Origin: Paracoccaceae bacterium
GTDB taxonomy: Bacteria > Pseudomonadota > Alphaproteobacteria > Rhodobacterales > Rhodobacteraceae
Length of the DNA: 43,572 nucleotides
Assembly: GCA_947453525.1 (NCBI GenBank)
Contig: CANGHD010000010.1
Coordinates: forward strand, 1-43,572
Reading direction: 5' to 3'
Shown here piece after piece: positions 1 to 8,988 of the stretch. The position numbers and the translations under genes are program-made. Position 1 is the stretch's first letter. The number at the start of each line of letters is the position of its first letter. Below the pieces are notes generated by a model. The model did not search any database. It saw nothing but the letters and a program-made list of their open reading frames with translations, and was not told the DNA's origin.

Positions 1-124
1 CGATCTTCGCCGAGATCGACAGGATCGCCTGCCAACGCGAGCCGTGCTGCCCCTCATTATCGAGGACCAACCGCACGGCGCGTTCGCGCACTTCGGGGGA
101 AAACTTGTTCGTTGTCTTGTTCAT
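1..124 (-). CDS. IS3-family transposase OrfA, N-terminal part (truncated by window edge)
   Basis: Minus-strand translation [41 protein letters not shown], typical IS3-family OrfA N-terminus; ATG at 124..122. Confidence 0.85.
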   Translation of the reverse strand, partial: MNKTTNKFSPEVRERAVRLVLDNEGQHGSRWQAILSISAKI

Positions 125-177
125 GATGCTCCATCCTACTCGGGAGCTGGAGCCTCCGGCAAACCCGGCGCGGCTCA
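1..177 (-). mobile_element. Terminal part of an IS3-family insertion sequence; probable terminal inverted repeat at about 151..177
   Basis: OrfA start followed outward by agcctccggcaaacccggcgcggctca, resembling TGA(A/G)CCG..CCGGGTTTGCCGGAGGCT ends of IS3-type elements. Confidence 0.65.
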
Positions 178-236
178 CCCTGACGGTTGCCACCCCTACA
201 CCCCACGCTATGCTACCTTTCTGAGATGGAGGTCCG

Positions 237-926
237 ATGCTGGTGATCACGAACGCAACCTTGCTGAACCCGCGCGTCCTTGAGACCCGGAGCCTGCCAA
301 AAAAGTTCCTCGGCCGGGTGCTGGTTTTGCCGCGCGGCGCCGGACCAGGGGTCTGGCTGCGGCTGGTCGTGGAAATTCAGGCGCTGCGCTATCTTGTGAC
401 GCTGCTGCCCTTCGGGCTGGCACCGGTGTTCTTCCGAAGCCTCGCCATGCCAGTGATGGAAGCGCCGGCCTTGATGTTGATGTGGGTCTCGGTCGTCGAA
501 ATGCGGGTGCTGCGTTTGACCAAGGTGGGCCGGTCCAAGGTCGTTTCGGCCGACGAGGCCGCGCGTCGGCTGGATATCCTGTCGTTCCGGGCGCGGGCCT
601 GCCTGCGCCGCATCGCCGCCCGGCACGAGATGGCGGAAGGCGAACTGCGGCTGGTGGTCGAACAATCGGAACTGGCCCGCATCCGCCCCCTGACATTGGT
701 CTCGGTGCAGACGGAAAAACCAGAGCCGCATTTGCCCACGCTGGACGCTGCGGACCGCGCGGTGCTGGAGCAGGGCCTCTTTGACGCGGAATTTACAGAG
801 CAGGACCTGCTGTCGGTTAATCACCGCGATGACGTTTACCTGCGCGATATTGCGCAGGAGGCGCGCGCCGTTTCGGCCCATGGCCGGATGGCCGCCTTTC
901 TGGAAAAGCGCGGTGCCGCGAGATGA
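237..926 (+). CDS. Hypothetical protein, first gene of a MoxR/VWA operon
   Basis: 229-aa ORF, stop overlaps the ATG of the AAA ATPase at 923 (4-nt overlap). Confidence 0.75.
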   Translation: MLVITNATLLNPRVLETRSLPKKFLGRVLVLPRGAGPGVWLRLVVEIQALRYLVTLLPFGLAPVFFRSLAMPVMEAPALMLMWVSVVEMRVLRLTKVGRSKVVSADEAARRLDILSFRARACLRRIAARHEMAEGELRLVVEQSELARIRPLTLVSVQTEKPEPHLPTLDAADRAVLEQGLFDAEFTEQDLLSVNHRDDVYLRDIAQEARAVSAHGRMAAFLEKRGAAR

Positions 927-2026
927 GCGTGAATGCAACCACGATTTCCGCAGGCGAGGCGCTGCGGGTGCTAGAGGCCGGTTGGGCCGCCCAGGTCGCG
1001 GGCGGCCTGACCGTGTCGTGGATGCTGCATGGCCGCCCGGGTGTTGGCAAGACCGAGTTGGTCCAGACGCTGGCGCAGAAGATCGGTGCCGAACTTTATG
1101 ACCTGCGCCTGACCACGATCGAGCCGCAAGACCTGCGAGGCTTGCCGTATTTTGACCACGCGAGGGCGAAGACGGTCTGGTATCGCCCGGAGGACCTGCC
1201 CGATACCGAGGCTCCGGCGGTCCTGTTCCTTGACGAACTGACTGCCGCTTCCCCCGCCTTGCAACCCACCGTCTACGGCCTGTTGCAGGAGCGTCGGGTC
1301 GGGCGGCATCGGCTGCCGGACAATGTCATGATCGTGGCCGCCGGGAACCAGGTCGAGGATGGGGCGATTGCCTATGACATGGGAACCGCGCTCAGCGACC
1401 GGCTGATCCACATGGTCGTGCAGGCGAATGCAGATGACTGGGTGAAGAACTACGCCATCCCGGCAGGCATCCATCCCAGTGTCGCCGCATTCATCCGCAC
1501 GCGCCCCGATCTGCTGGAGACAACCGAGGAAAGCCTTCGGCGGGGCCAGATGATCGCCTGCACCCCGCGCAGCTGGACCCGGGTCAGCCGCATCATGGAG
1601 AGTGTGTCCGACCGCTCCCTGCGGCAGGTGATGATCGCGGGCACCGTAGGATCTGCCCCGGCTGCCGAATTCGCTCTTCTGGCCGACGACATCGCGGCGA
1701 CGGTTCAGATCGGTCGCATGCTGGACACCCCGCGAGGCGAACGTGCCGCGCTTTACCCGCGCAGCCTGCATGGACTTACGGCGCTGGTCTATGGTCTGGT
1801 GGGAGCTGCAACCCGCGAGAACCTGCCGGCTGCGATCGAAATTCTCGCTGATCTGCGAAGCCTTGCCGCCCTTGCCCAAAGCGGCTTGCCGATCCGCGAG
1901 CTGGCAACCTTCGGCTTTGAACTTCTGATCGGTCGTGCCTTCGAGAAGGGCTGGCAAGAGGCCTTCGCCACCTCGGAGGCCTATGCCGATTACGCCGCCG
2001 GGCGTCGGGCGGCCGGTTTGCCGTGA
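923..2026 (+). CDS. MoxR-like AAA+ ATPase
   Basis: Walker A GRPGVGKTELVQ, Walker B VLFLDELTAA, sensor region VAAGNQ; 4-nt overlaps with both neighbours. Confidence 0.9.
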   Translation: MSVNATTISAGEALRVLEAGWAAQVAGGLTVSWMLHGRPGVGKTELVQTLAQKIGAELYDLRLTTIEPQDLRGLPYFDHARAKTVWYRPEDLPDTEAPAVLFLDELTAASPALQPTVYGLLQERRVGRHRLPDNVMIVAAGNQVEDGAIAYDMGTALSDRLIHMVVQANADDWVKNYAIPAGIHPSVAAFIRTRPDLLETTEESLRRGQMIACTPRSWTRVSRIMESVSDRSLRQVMIAGTVGSAPAAEFALLADDIAATVQIGRMLDTPRGERAALYPRSLHGLTALVYGLVGAATRENLPAAIEILADLRSLAALAQSGLPIRELATFGFELLIGRAFEKGWQEAFATSEAYADYAAGRRAAGLP

Positions 2027-3246
2027 CCGCCCCGTCGCACCGCGCCGCCCGTGCCATGGCCCATTTGGGCGAGGTGGATGCAGCCCTTGCCGTTCTGGCG
2101 CTTTGGTGCCGCCACCGGGATGGTGCGGGCCCGACGCGCACCGATGGAGACGTCATCACCTATGGCCCTGCGTTCGACCGGCTTGGCCTGCCCGAACAGG
2201 TGGGGCTGGTCGCCCACCACGTGCTGCACGTGGCGATGCGCCACTCGGCCCGGCAGGCCGGACTGGCCGAGCGGCTGGGCGAGACGTTTGACACCAGCCT
2301 TTATGGTCTTGCCGCCGATGGGATCATCAACCAGACGCTGATTTTGGCGGGCCATGCCATTCCGCGCCCTGCGGTGGTCCTGACCGACCTTCTGACCGAA
2401 GCCGGTATGCCCGAGCCAAGCGCCGTCGCGGCCTTGGAGCGGTGGGATGCCGACCGGCTGGCGATGGCGCTGCACCGCGACCCGACTCGGGCTGAACGCT
2501 TGCGGAAATGGGGCCGGACGCAGGGCTTTTCCATAGACCTTGGCGCGGGTGAGCCGCAGGACGACGGCAAGGGCCAGTCGACCTCGGACTGGCGCAACCA
2601 CGTGCTGCGGGCCTTCGACGTCGGGCGCAAGGCGGGCACCGGGCTGGGGCGGCTTGGCGCGATCCTCGCCGATATCGCGCCCGATACCGTACCATGGGAG
2701 GTTCACCTTCGCGGTCTGCTGGCCCGCGCGCTGACCGAACGCCAGCGCGTGAGTTGGCGGCGGCCCTCGGGCGCATGGGTTGCCCGCATGGCTGAGGCTG
2801 AGCGCAACTGCAGTCCGCTTCCCGTCTTCGAACCCGGACGGCAGCGGATGGACCATCGGCCGCGGATCGTGATCGGCCTTGACACCTCGTCCTCCATTGA
2901 CGCCCAGACCCTGCGGCTGTTTGCGGCGGAGGCTGAGTCGATTGCACGCCGCACCTCGGCCGAGGCGCATCTTCTGGCCTTTGATGAGGCTGTTTTCGCC
3001 GAAGTGCGGCTGGATCCGGCGGGCTGGCACGGCTTGCGCGATGTGCCAATACGGACCGGAGGTGGTACCGATTTTCGCGACCTGTTCAAAAAGGCGGCGA
3101 AAATCCAGCCTTCCATCCTTGTGATCATGACAGACCTTGACGCGCCCTTGCCGGCGAACCCGAGGTTCCCCGTCCTTTGGGCTGTGCCGAACCCCGTGGC
3201 CGACCCTCCTTACGGACGGGTTATCCGGATGGATGACTACCCCTGA
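2023..3246 (+). CDS. VWA-like domain / putative metallopeptidase protein (DUF2201/COG3864 type)
   Basis: VIGLDTSSSID MIDAS-like motif, LLAFDEAVF, GGGTDFRDLF, VIMTDLDAP; N-terminal HHVLHVAMRH motif. Confidence 0.85.
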   Translation: MTAPSHRAARAMAHLGEVDAALAVLALWCRHRDGAGPTRTDGDVITYGPAFDRLGLPEQVGLVAHHVLHVAMRHSARQAGLAERLGETFDTSLYGLAADGIINQTLILAGHAIPRPAVVLTDLLTEAGMPEPSAVAALERWDADRLAMALHRDPTRAERLRKWGRTQGFSIDLGAGEPQDDGKGQSTSDWRNHVLRAFDVGRKAGTGLGRLGAILADIAPDTVPWEVHLRGLLARALTERQRVSWRRPSGAWVARMAEAERNCSPLPVFEPGRQRMDHRPRIVIGLDTSSSIDAQTLRLFAAEAESIARRTSAEAHLLAFDEAVFAEVRLDPAGWHGLRDVPIRTGGGTDFRDLFKKAAKIQPSILVIMTDLDAPLPANPRFPVLWAVPNPVADPPYGRVIRMDDYP

Positions 3247-3249
3247 CAC

Positions 3250-4081
3250 TGGGGCTCGCCGCCTGCAGTTGAAGTTGTGGCTGGCACCACCACCGCCAGA
3301 GCCTTGCTGCGCACTCCCAGAGCAGGGACGAAGCCAGCCCCGGCGCCCGAGCGCAGATTTCAGCGGTTTGCGCCCGGCCCTTGACCACGCTGATCTGGCC
3401 GTCGGACACAAGCCGGGCCTCGAACGCCAGACCAGCATCGGCCACAGCATCGCGCAGGCCATTTTAGCGCATCAGGGGGCGCAAATCCTCGGTGCCGACA
3501 CAGCCGAACCGTCGTTAGCCGCGCCGCACCATATGGCGCACCGCCGCTTTGCCTGAAGAAAGATGCGAAAAGCCAACCGCCGCGTCGACTGAATTGTGGT
3601 CGATCTCCATGAACTCCACCACGCGAACACCGCTATTTTCCAGCATGCGTCGGGTGGCTTCGGTATGGGTGGAGCCTGCAATCAGCACGGCGGCGGGTTG
3701 CCAAGCCAGAAGATTGCGCACGACAACCTCCTCCTTGTCCAGATCATAGTCGGTCACGCTGATCACCGATTGCCGGTTGGTGCCCGCAAGACCCGCGGTG
3801 ATGCCCTGCAAAATCTCGGGGAATACGGTGTTCGAGAGCGAGGGGATCACCACACCCACAAGCCGGCTGTCCAGCGAGGTCAAAGACCCCGCGATCCGGT
3901 TGGGCACATATCCCAGTGCCAGAACCGTCGCCATGACCTTTTCGCGCGTGGCGTCCGCCACCAGCCCCTGACCTCGCATGATGCGCGACACGGTGCTGTC
4001 GCTGACCTCGGCCAACCTTGCAACATCGCTGACGGTGACCTTGCTTTTCTGGTCTGTCAGCCGCTGCCGTTGCTTGACCAT
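3250..4081 (-). pseudogene. LacI-family transcriptional regulator, frameshifted and 3'-truncated
   Basis: VTVSDVARLAEVSDSTVSRIMRGQGLVADATREKVMATVLALGYVPNRIA HTH intact from ATG 4081; frame lost at about 3515; continuation (GCVGTEDLRPLMR..NGLRDAVADAGLAFEARLVSDGQ) is split over other frames and the C-terminus is missing. Confidence 0.85.
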
Positions 4082-4097
4082 GGTTTGCGCAATCCCT

Positions 4098-4991
4098 TCA
4101 TTCGGTAACGTATTTGCGCCACGGATGCGCTTCTTTGAAGCCCAAGACTTCGCGGGCCTTCTGGTTGGAGATCGGGGCTTCCCACTCTCCCATCTTGCGG
4201 GTGATCGGCGTGTTCGGCGCATGTTTGGCCAGGAACGCCTCGGTTGGTTGGTTCGCCGTGATCGTATCGTTCACCGCGTTGAAGACCTGATAACCAAGCC
4301 CGTCCTTCTGCAGGCACAGATGCACGATCTCCCCCAGATCGCGGGCGTCGATATAGCTCCAGGCGTTGCGCTTGCGGCTGGGCGGGTTGGCCAGATAGCC
4401 GGGGAAATTCGCGTAATCTTCCGGAGAGATCACATTGCCGATCCGCAGCGCATAGATATCCGCGCCAAACCGCATCGCGAATGCGCGGGCGGTCTTTTCG
4501 TTCACCACTTTTGACAGGCCATAGCTGTCCATCGGGTCGCTGTCATAGCTCTCGTCCAGCGGGAAGGAATGGTAGTCCTTGTCGCCTTCCGCAAAGCAAA
4601 CCCCGTAGGTCGTCTCGGACGAGGCGACGATGACCTTGCGGATGCCCAGCTTCATCGCGGCCTCTATGACGTTGTAGGTCGAGGCGACATTGGCGAGGAA
4701 AGTCTTGTTGTCCGGCTCCAGACCGACACGAGGGATGGCCGCGAAGTGGACAACGGCGTCGACCGGACCTGGTACTTTGCCATCGGCATAGTGTTCCAGT
4801 CCGAAATGGCTGGTCAGGGCGTTGAAGGCTTGGGCGCCATCGGTCAGATCGGTGATCAGCGTGTTGACGCCCGGCAGGGCCAGCGGCTTCAGGTCGACAT
4901 TGAGGATGTCATAGCCTTTGGCCAACAGATAAGGCACGGCCTCGCGTCCTGCCTTACCGGTGCCCCCTGTGAAAACGATGCGCTTGGTCAT
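4098..4991 (-). CDS. denD: NAD(P)-dependent epimerase/dehydrogenase (D-erythronate dehydrogenase-like)
   Basis: SDR/epimerase: FTGGTGKAGREAVPYLL, YGLSKVVNEK; clustered with ltnD/otnK/otnC-like genes. Confidence 0.7.
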   Translation of the reverse strand: MTKRIVFTGGTGKAGREAVPYLLAKGYDILNVDLKPLALPGVNTLITDLTDGAQAFNALTSHFGLEHYADGKVPGPVDAVVHFAAIPRVGLEPDNKTFLANVASTYNVIEAAMKLGIRKVIVASSETTYGVCFAEGDKDYHSFPLDESYDSDPMDSYGLSKVVNEKTARAFAMRFGADIYALRIGNVISPEDYANFPGYLANPPSRKRNAWSYIDARDLGEIVHLCLQKDGLGYQVFNAVNDTITANQPTEAFLAKHAPNTPITRKMGEWEAPISNQKAREVLGFKEAHPWRKYVTE

Positions 4992-5009
4992 GGTTGTTCC
5001 TTTTCGAAT

Positions 5010-5921
5010 CTATTGCGATTGCGGCAGGTCCAACCCCGCCAACCCTGCCAGCATCCGCGCGACGGAGGCGTCATCGTCGCGCCCCATGCCCGCTGCCGCT
5101 GTCATGACGAACATCTGCAGGGCCATCGCGGCGACTGGCGTGGGGAATTTCAGCCCGCGACCGATGTCGGTGACGATGCCCAAGTCCTTGGTGAAGATAT
5201 CCACCGCGGACCGGGGGGCATAGTCGCCCTCCAGAATATGCGGCACCCGGTTTTCAAACATCCAGGAATTGCCGGCCGAGGCCGTGATCACTTCATATAC
5301 CTTGGCGATATCAAGTCCCATGGCCTTGGCGAAGGTGATCGCCTCGCAGGCCGCAGCGATGTGCACGCCCGCCAGCAACTGGTTGACGATCTTGAAGGCG
5401 GCCCCGGTGCCCGGATCATCGCCGAGTTCATAAACCTTGGCCGCAATGCACGACAGCACTGGACGCGCCTTGGCAAAGGCCGCAGGCGAACCCGATCCCA
5501 TCACAGTGATCTCGCCCGCCGCCGCCCGAACGGCGCCGCCGCTGATCGGCGCGTCGATATAGTCCAGCCCAAATGCCGCAGCGCGCGCCGCAAAGTCGCG
5601 CGCCGCATCGGGGGCCATCGTGGCGCAAGACAGGATCACCGCGCCAGGCTGAAGCGCCACCGTAGCCCCCTGTGGCCCAAACAGCACCGCCTCGGTCTGC
5701 GCCGCGTTCACGACCACGGTGATCACTACGTCGACATCCCGGGCTGCTTCCGAAGGTGTGCCTGCCACATGCCCGCCCAAAGCCATAAACCGCTCTCGTG
5801 CCGCCGGGGTCACATCGCAGCCAACCACCGGGAACCCCTCGCGCAGCAAAGACCCGGCAATGCCAAGGCCCATCGACCCAAGGCCGACTACACATACCTT
5901 CAGGCTTTTCGCGTCTGACAT
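5010..5921 (-). CDS. ltnD: L-threonate dehydrogenase-like (beta-hydroxyacid dehydrogenase family)
   Basis: VCVVGLGSMGLGIAGSL, DYIDAPISGGAVRAAAGEITVMGSG, GTGAAFKIVNQLLAGVHIA; start M at 5921. Confidence 0.8.
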   Translation of the reverse strand: MSDAKSLKVCVVGLGSMGLGIAGSLLREGFPVVGCDVTPAARERFMALGGHVAGTPSEAARDVDVVITVVVNAAQTEAVLFGPQGATVALQPGAVILSCATMAPDAARDFAARAAAFGLDYIDAPISGGAVRAAAGEITVMGSGSPAAFAKARPVLSCIAAKVYELGDDPGTGAAFKIVNQLLAGVHIAAACEAITFAKAMGLDIAKVYEVITASAGNSWMFENRVPHILEGDYAPRSAVDIFTKDLGIVTDIGRGLKFPTPVAAMALQMFVMTAAAGMGRDDDASVARMLAGLAGLDLPQSQ

Positions 5922-5976
5922 GCAGCCCCCCTTGCACCCTCGATCGTGACTTAGGCTTGTTAGTCCCAAGGTGCAA

Positions 5977-5990
5977 TGATAGCGTTATCT
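5977..5990. promoter_or_regulatory. Candidate LacI-family operator TGATAGCGTTATCT
   Basis: Near-palindromic site in the divergent ltnD/otnK intergenic region, resembles TGATA-CG-TATCA LacI-family operators. Confidence 0.5.
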
Positions 5991-6016
5991 GTGCGACATC
6001 AAAACCGGTGGCAAGA

Positions 6017-6038
6017 CTGATTTATAAAATAAAATCAG
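6017..6038. repeat. AT-rich inverted repeat CTGATTT-N8-AAATCAG just upstream of otnK
   Basis: 7-bp perfect arms around ATAAAATA. Confidence 0.5.
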
Positions 6039-7349
6039 ATGGATGCGGAAATGCGGACCCTGTTTCCGCGCGGGGCAACGAAGAGGTGGAATGTGCTGAT
6101 CGGGGCGGTGGCTGACGACATCACGGGGGCGACGGACCTGTGCCTGATGCTGTCGCGCGCGGGCCTGCATACGGTTCAGGTGATGGGCGTGCCTCAGCGG
6201 GCGTTGCCAACGGCAGATGCCGTGGTCATAGCTCTGAAGTCCCGCACCATTCCGGCGACCGAGGCCGTCGACATGTCTGTAGCCGCTGCACATTCGCTGC
6301 TGGCGGCGGGCGCTGGCCAACTGCTTTTCAAATATTGCTCAACCTTCGACAGCACCGATCAGGGCAACATCGGCCCGGTGACCGAGGCTTTGCTGGCGCT
6401 GACAGGGGCACCCCTGACCATTGCCTGCCCGTCCTTTCCCGCCAATGGTCGCACAGTCTACAAAGGCCACCTCTTCGTCGGCGACCAGCTGCTGTCCGAC
6501 AGCCCGATGAGGGATCACCCTCTCACTCCGATGCGGGACGCCAATCTGGTCCGCGTGCTGCAACGCCAGACCGCTTTGCCGGTTGGCTTGCTGGAGGCCT
6601 CGATCATTGGCCAAGGCGCCGATGCCATCCGCTCGGCATTTGCCCGAGCGCAAACCGCAGGCCAGCGCATTCTGGTAACCGACACGCTGAGCGATTCCGA
6701 TCTGCTGGCGATCGGCCAAGCCTGTGACAAGATGCCCCTCGTGACCGGCGGGTCTGGCATAGCCCTTGGCCTTGCTGCCAATCTGGTGCGGGGCGGTGGA
6801 CCAAAATCCAAACGCATGGCCGCGCCTGCCGGTCGCAGGGCGATCCTCGCCGGGTCCTGCTCGCAGGCCACACGAGAGCAGATTGCCGCTGCCCGCGCCG
6901 CAGGGATGCCCGCGTTTGCATTGGATGTGGACGGTCTGGCGTCAGGAGATCAGACCGCGCAACACGTCGTTGACTGGGTTCTGGCGCAGACCGGCACGGC
7001 GCTGGTTTATTCCAGCGCTGATCCTGAAACCTTGGCGCGCATTCAGGCCAGCCTTGGACGCGAGGCCGCAGGCAGCTTGGTCGAACACACGCTGGCAAGA
7101 GTAGCCCAGATGTTGTGCGCGCGGGGCTTCACGCAATTCATTGTCGCGGGCGGCGAAACATCTGGCGCTGTGGTCGAGGCGCTTGACGTCACAATGCTCG
7201 ACATCGGCCCCGAGATCGCGCCCGGTGTGCCGTGGACCCGGTCTTCCTCTGGCCCGGACCTTGCATTGGCTCTGAAATCCGGCAACTTCGGCGCGCCGGA
7301 CTTCTTTCTGAAGGCTTGGGACTTGCTGGACGAAGCGGTCCTTCAATGA
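6039..7349 (+). CDS. otnK: 3-oxo-tetronate kinase (DUF1537 family); alternative GTG start at 6093
   Basis: VLIGAVADDITGATDLCLML, FKYCSTFDSTDQGNIGPVTEAL, CPSFPANGRTVYKGHLFVGDQLLSDSPMRDHPLTPM, IVAGGETSGAVVEAL. Confidence 0.92.
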   Translation: MDAEMRTLFPRGATKRWNVLIGAVADDITGATDLCLMLSRAGLHTVQVMGVPQRALPTADAVVIALKSRTIPATEAVDMSVAAAHSLLAAGAGQLLFKYCSTFDSTDQGNIGPVTEALLALTGAPLTIACPSFPANGRTVYKGHLFVGDQLLSDSPMRDHPLTPMRDANLVRVLQRQTALPVGLLEASIIGQGADAIRSAFARAQTAGQRILVTDTLSDSDLLAIGQACDKMPLVTGGSGIALGLAANLVRGGGPKSKRMAAPAGRRAILAGSCSQATREQIAAARAAGMPAFALDVDGLASGDQTAQHVVDWVLAQTGTALVYSSADPETLARIQASLGREAAGSLVEHTLARVAQMLCARGFTQFIVAGGETSGAVVEALDVTMLDIGPEIAPGVPWTRSSSGPDLALALKSGNFGAPDFFLKAWDLLDEAVLQ

Positions 7350-7987
7350 CAGATATGGCTCGCGCCCGGGACGGGATTGCCCGCGTCGGGGCTTCGCTCT
7401 TCGAGCGGGGTCTGACGCCCGGGTCAAGCGGCAACATTTCGGTGAGGCTGCCCGAGGGCGGTTGGCTGATGACGCCCACCAATGTGTCGCTTGGGTCGAT
7501 AGACCCGGCGCGTCTGTCACATTTCGACGCTACGGGCCGGCATATCGCGGGCGATGTGCCGACCAAGGAAGCCTTCCTCCACTTTTCTATGTATGTGGAG
7601 CGCGCTGATGCCCAGGCCGTGGTACATCTGCATTCCAGCCACGCCACCGCCGTCAGCATTCTGGCGAATCTCAACCCCGCCGATGTGATGCCGGCCCTGA
7701 CCGCTTATTACGTCATGCGTGTGGGACGCCTGCCCTTGGTGCCCTACTTCGCCCCTGGCGACCCGGAACTCGCCCATGCCGTCAAGGCGCTGGCCAGCCG
7801 GCACCATGCCGTGCTTCTGGCCAATCACGGGCCGGTCGTCGCCGGAACCAGCCTGTCCAACGCCCAATTCGCCGTGGAAGAGCTTGAGGAAACCGCCAAA
7901 CTGTTCCTTATGCTGCAAAACCACGCGCTGCGCATCCTGACCCCGGAACAGGTCGCCGACCTGCGCCAACGTTTCAAGCTGTCCTGA
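7346..7987 (+). CDS. otnC: 3-oxo-tetronate 4-phosphate decarboxylase (class II aldolase family)
   Basis: GLTPGSSGNISVRLPEGGWLMTPTNVSLG, VVHLHSSHATAVS, LLANHGPVVAG; 4-nt overlap with otnK stop. Confidence 0.9.
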   Translation: MTDMARARDGIARVGASLFERGLTPGSSGNISVRLPEGGWLMTPTNVSLGSIDPARLSHFDATGRHIAGDVPTKEAFLHFSMYVERADAQAVVHLHSSHATAVSILANLNPADVMPALTAYYVMRVGRLPLVPYFAPGDPELAHAVKALASRHHAVLLANHGPVVAGTSLSNAQFAVEELEETAKLFLMLQNHALRILTPEQVADLRQRFKLS

Positions 7988-8002
7988 CATCGGAGAAAGA
8001 CC

Positions 8003-8896
8003 ATGACGCAATCAACCGAAACTGTGGGCTTTGTCGGCGTTGGCCTGATGGGCCAAGGCATGGCCAAGAACATCGTCGAAAAAGGCTACAAGCTGACAGT
8101 CATCGGCCACCGCAACCGCGCACCGGTGGACGACCTTGTGTCCCGTGGCGCCATCGAGGCGGCAAGCTTGGCCGACCTTGCCAGCGCCAGCAGCGTGATC
8201 TTCCTGTGCCTGACCGGATCACCCGAAGTGTCCGCCGTCATCGCGGGCCTGAAGCCCGGTCTGAGGCCCGGCACCGTCATCGTTGACTGCTCCACCTCTG
8301 ATCCTACCGTTACGTTGACCCTTGCCGCCGACCTTGCCGCCATCGGGGTCGAATTCGCCGATGCCCCGCTGGGTCGCACGCCGAAAGAGGCCTGGGCCGG
8401 CACGCTGGACAGCATGGTCGGCGCCACGGATGCGACCTTTGCCCGCGTTGAGCCGATCATCGCCACATGGGCTGGCAAGATCGTTCATATTGGCGGCGTG
8501 GGTGATGGCCACAAGATGAAGCTTCTGAACAACTTTTTGTCGCTCGGCTATGCGGCGCTGTACTCCGAGGCGCTTACCCTGTCGCGCAAGGTCGGCATTC
8601 CGGTGACCACCTTTGACAAGGTCATCCGTGGTGGCCGGATGGACTGCGGCTTTTACCAGACCTTCATGGGCTATAGTCTGGACGGCAATCGCGAGGCGCA
8701 TCGATTCACCCTGAGCAACGCCTACAAGGACATTCGGTACGTCGAATCCATGGCCAACGCCTCGACCGTGGCCACCCCATTGGCCAGTGCCGTGAAGAAT
8801 TCCTATGCGCTGGCGATGGGAACCGGCGGCAACGGCCCGGAAGACTACGTCCCGCATCTGGTGGATTTCATTGCCAAAGCCAATGGGGTTGAGTGA
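8003..8896 (+). CDS. NAD(P)-dependent beta-hydroxyacid dehydrogenase (3-hydroxyisobutyrate dehydrogenase-like)
   Basis: VGFVGVGLMGQGMAKNIVEKGYKLTV, GGVGDGHKMKLLNNFLSLGYAALYSEAL. Confidence 0.88.
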   Translation: MTQSTETVGFVGVGLMGQGMAKNIVEKGYKLTVIGHRNRAPVDDLVSRGAIEAASLADLASASSVIFLCLTGSPEVSAVIAGLKPGLRPGTVIVDCSTSDPTVTLTLAADLAAIGVEFADAPLGRTPKEAWAGTLDSMVGATDATFARVEPIIATWAGKIVHIGGVGDGHKMKLLNNFLSLGYAALYSEALTLSRKVGIPVTTFDKVIRGGRMDCGFYQTFMGYSLDGNREAHRFTLSNAYKDIRYVESMANASTVATPLASAVKNSYALAMGTGGNGPEDYVPHLVDFIAKANGVE

Positions 8897-8988
8897 GGGC
8901 AGAGGAACGTCTCAGACAGTCAAGTCCACCCGAACTGGACCCGGTCGGCCCTGCTGGCCCGGGAGAAGGGCGGACCGGAAGCATCCGC

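Noticed and set aside
1990-3462. 490-aa minus-strand ORF opposite the VWA gene
   Set aside because: Antisense artefact of high GC; the plus-strand frame has recognisable VWA motifs and operon overlaps.
4569-5918. 449-aa plus-strand ORF opposite denD/ltnD
   Set aside because: Antisense artefact; H/R/G-rich translation with no family resemblance, while minus-strand genes carry clear motifs.
8897-8988. Possible bidirectional terminator between convergent genes (gtcca..tggac, ggcc..ggcc)
   Set aside because: Short imperfect dyads without T-runs; too weak to call.
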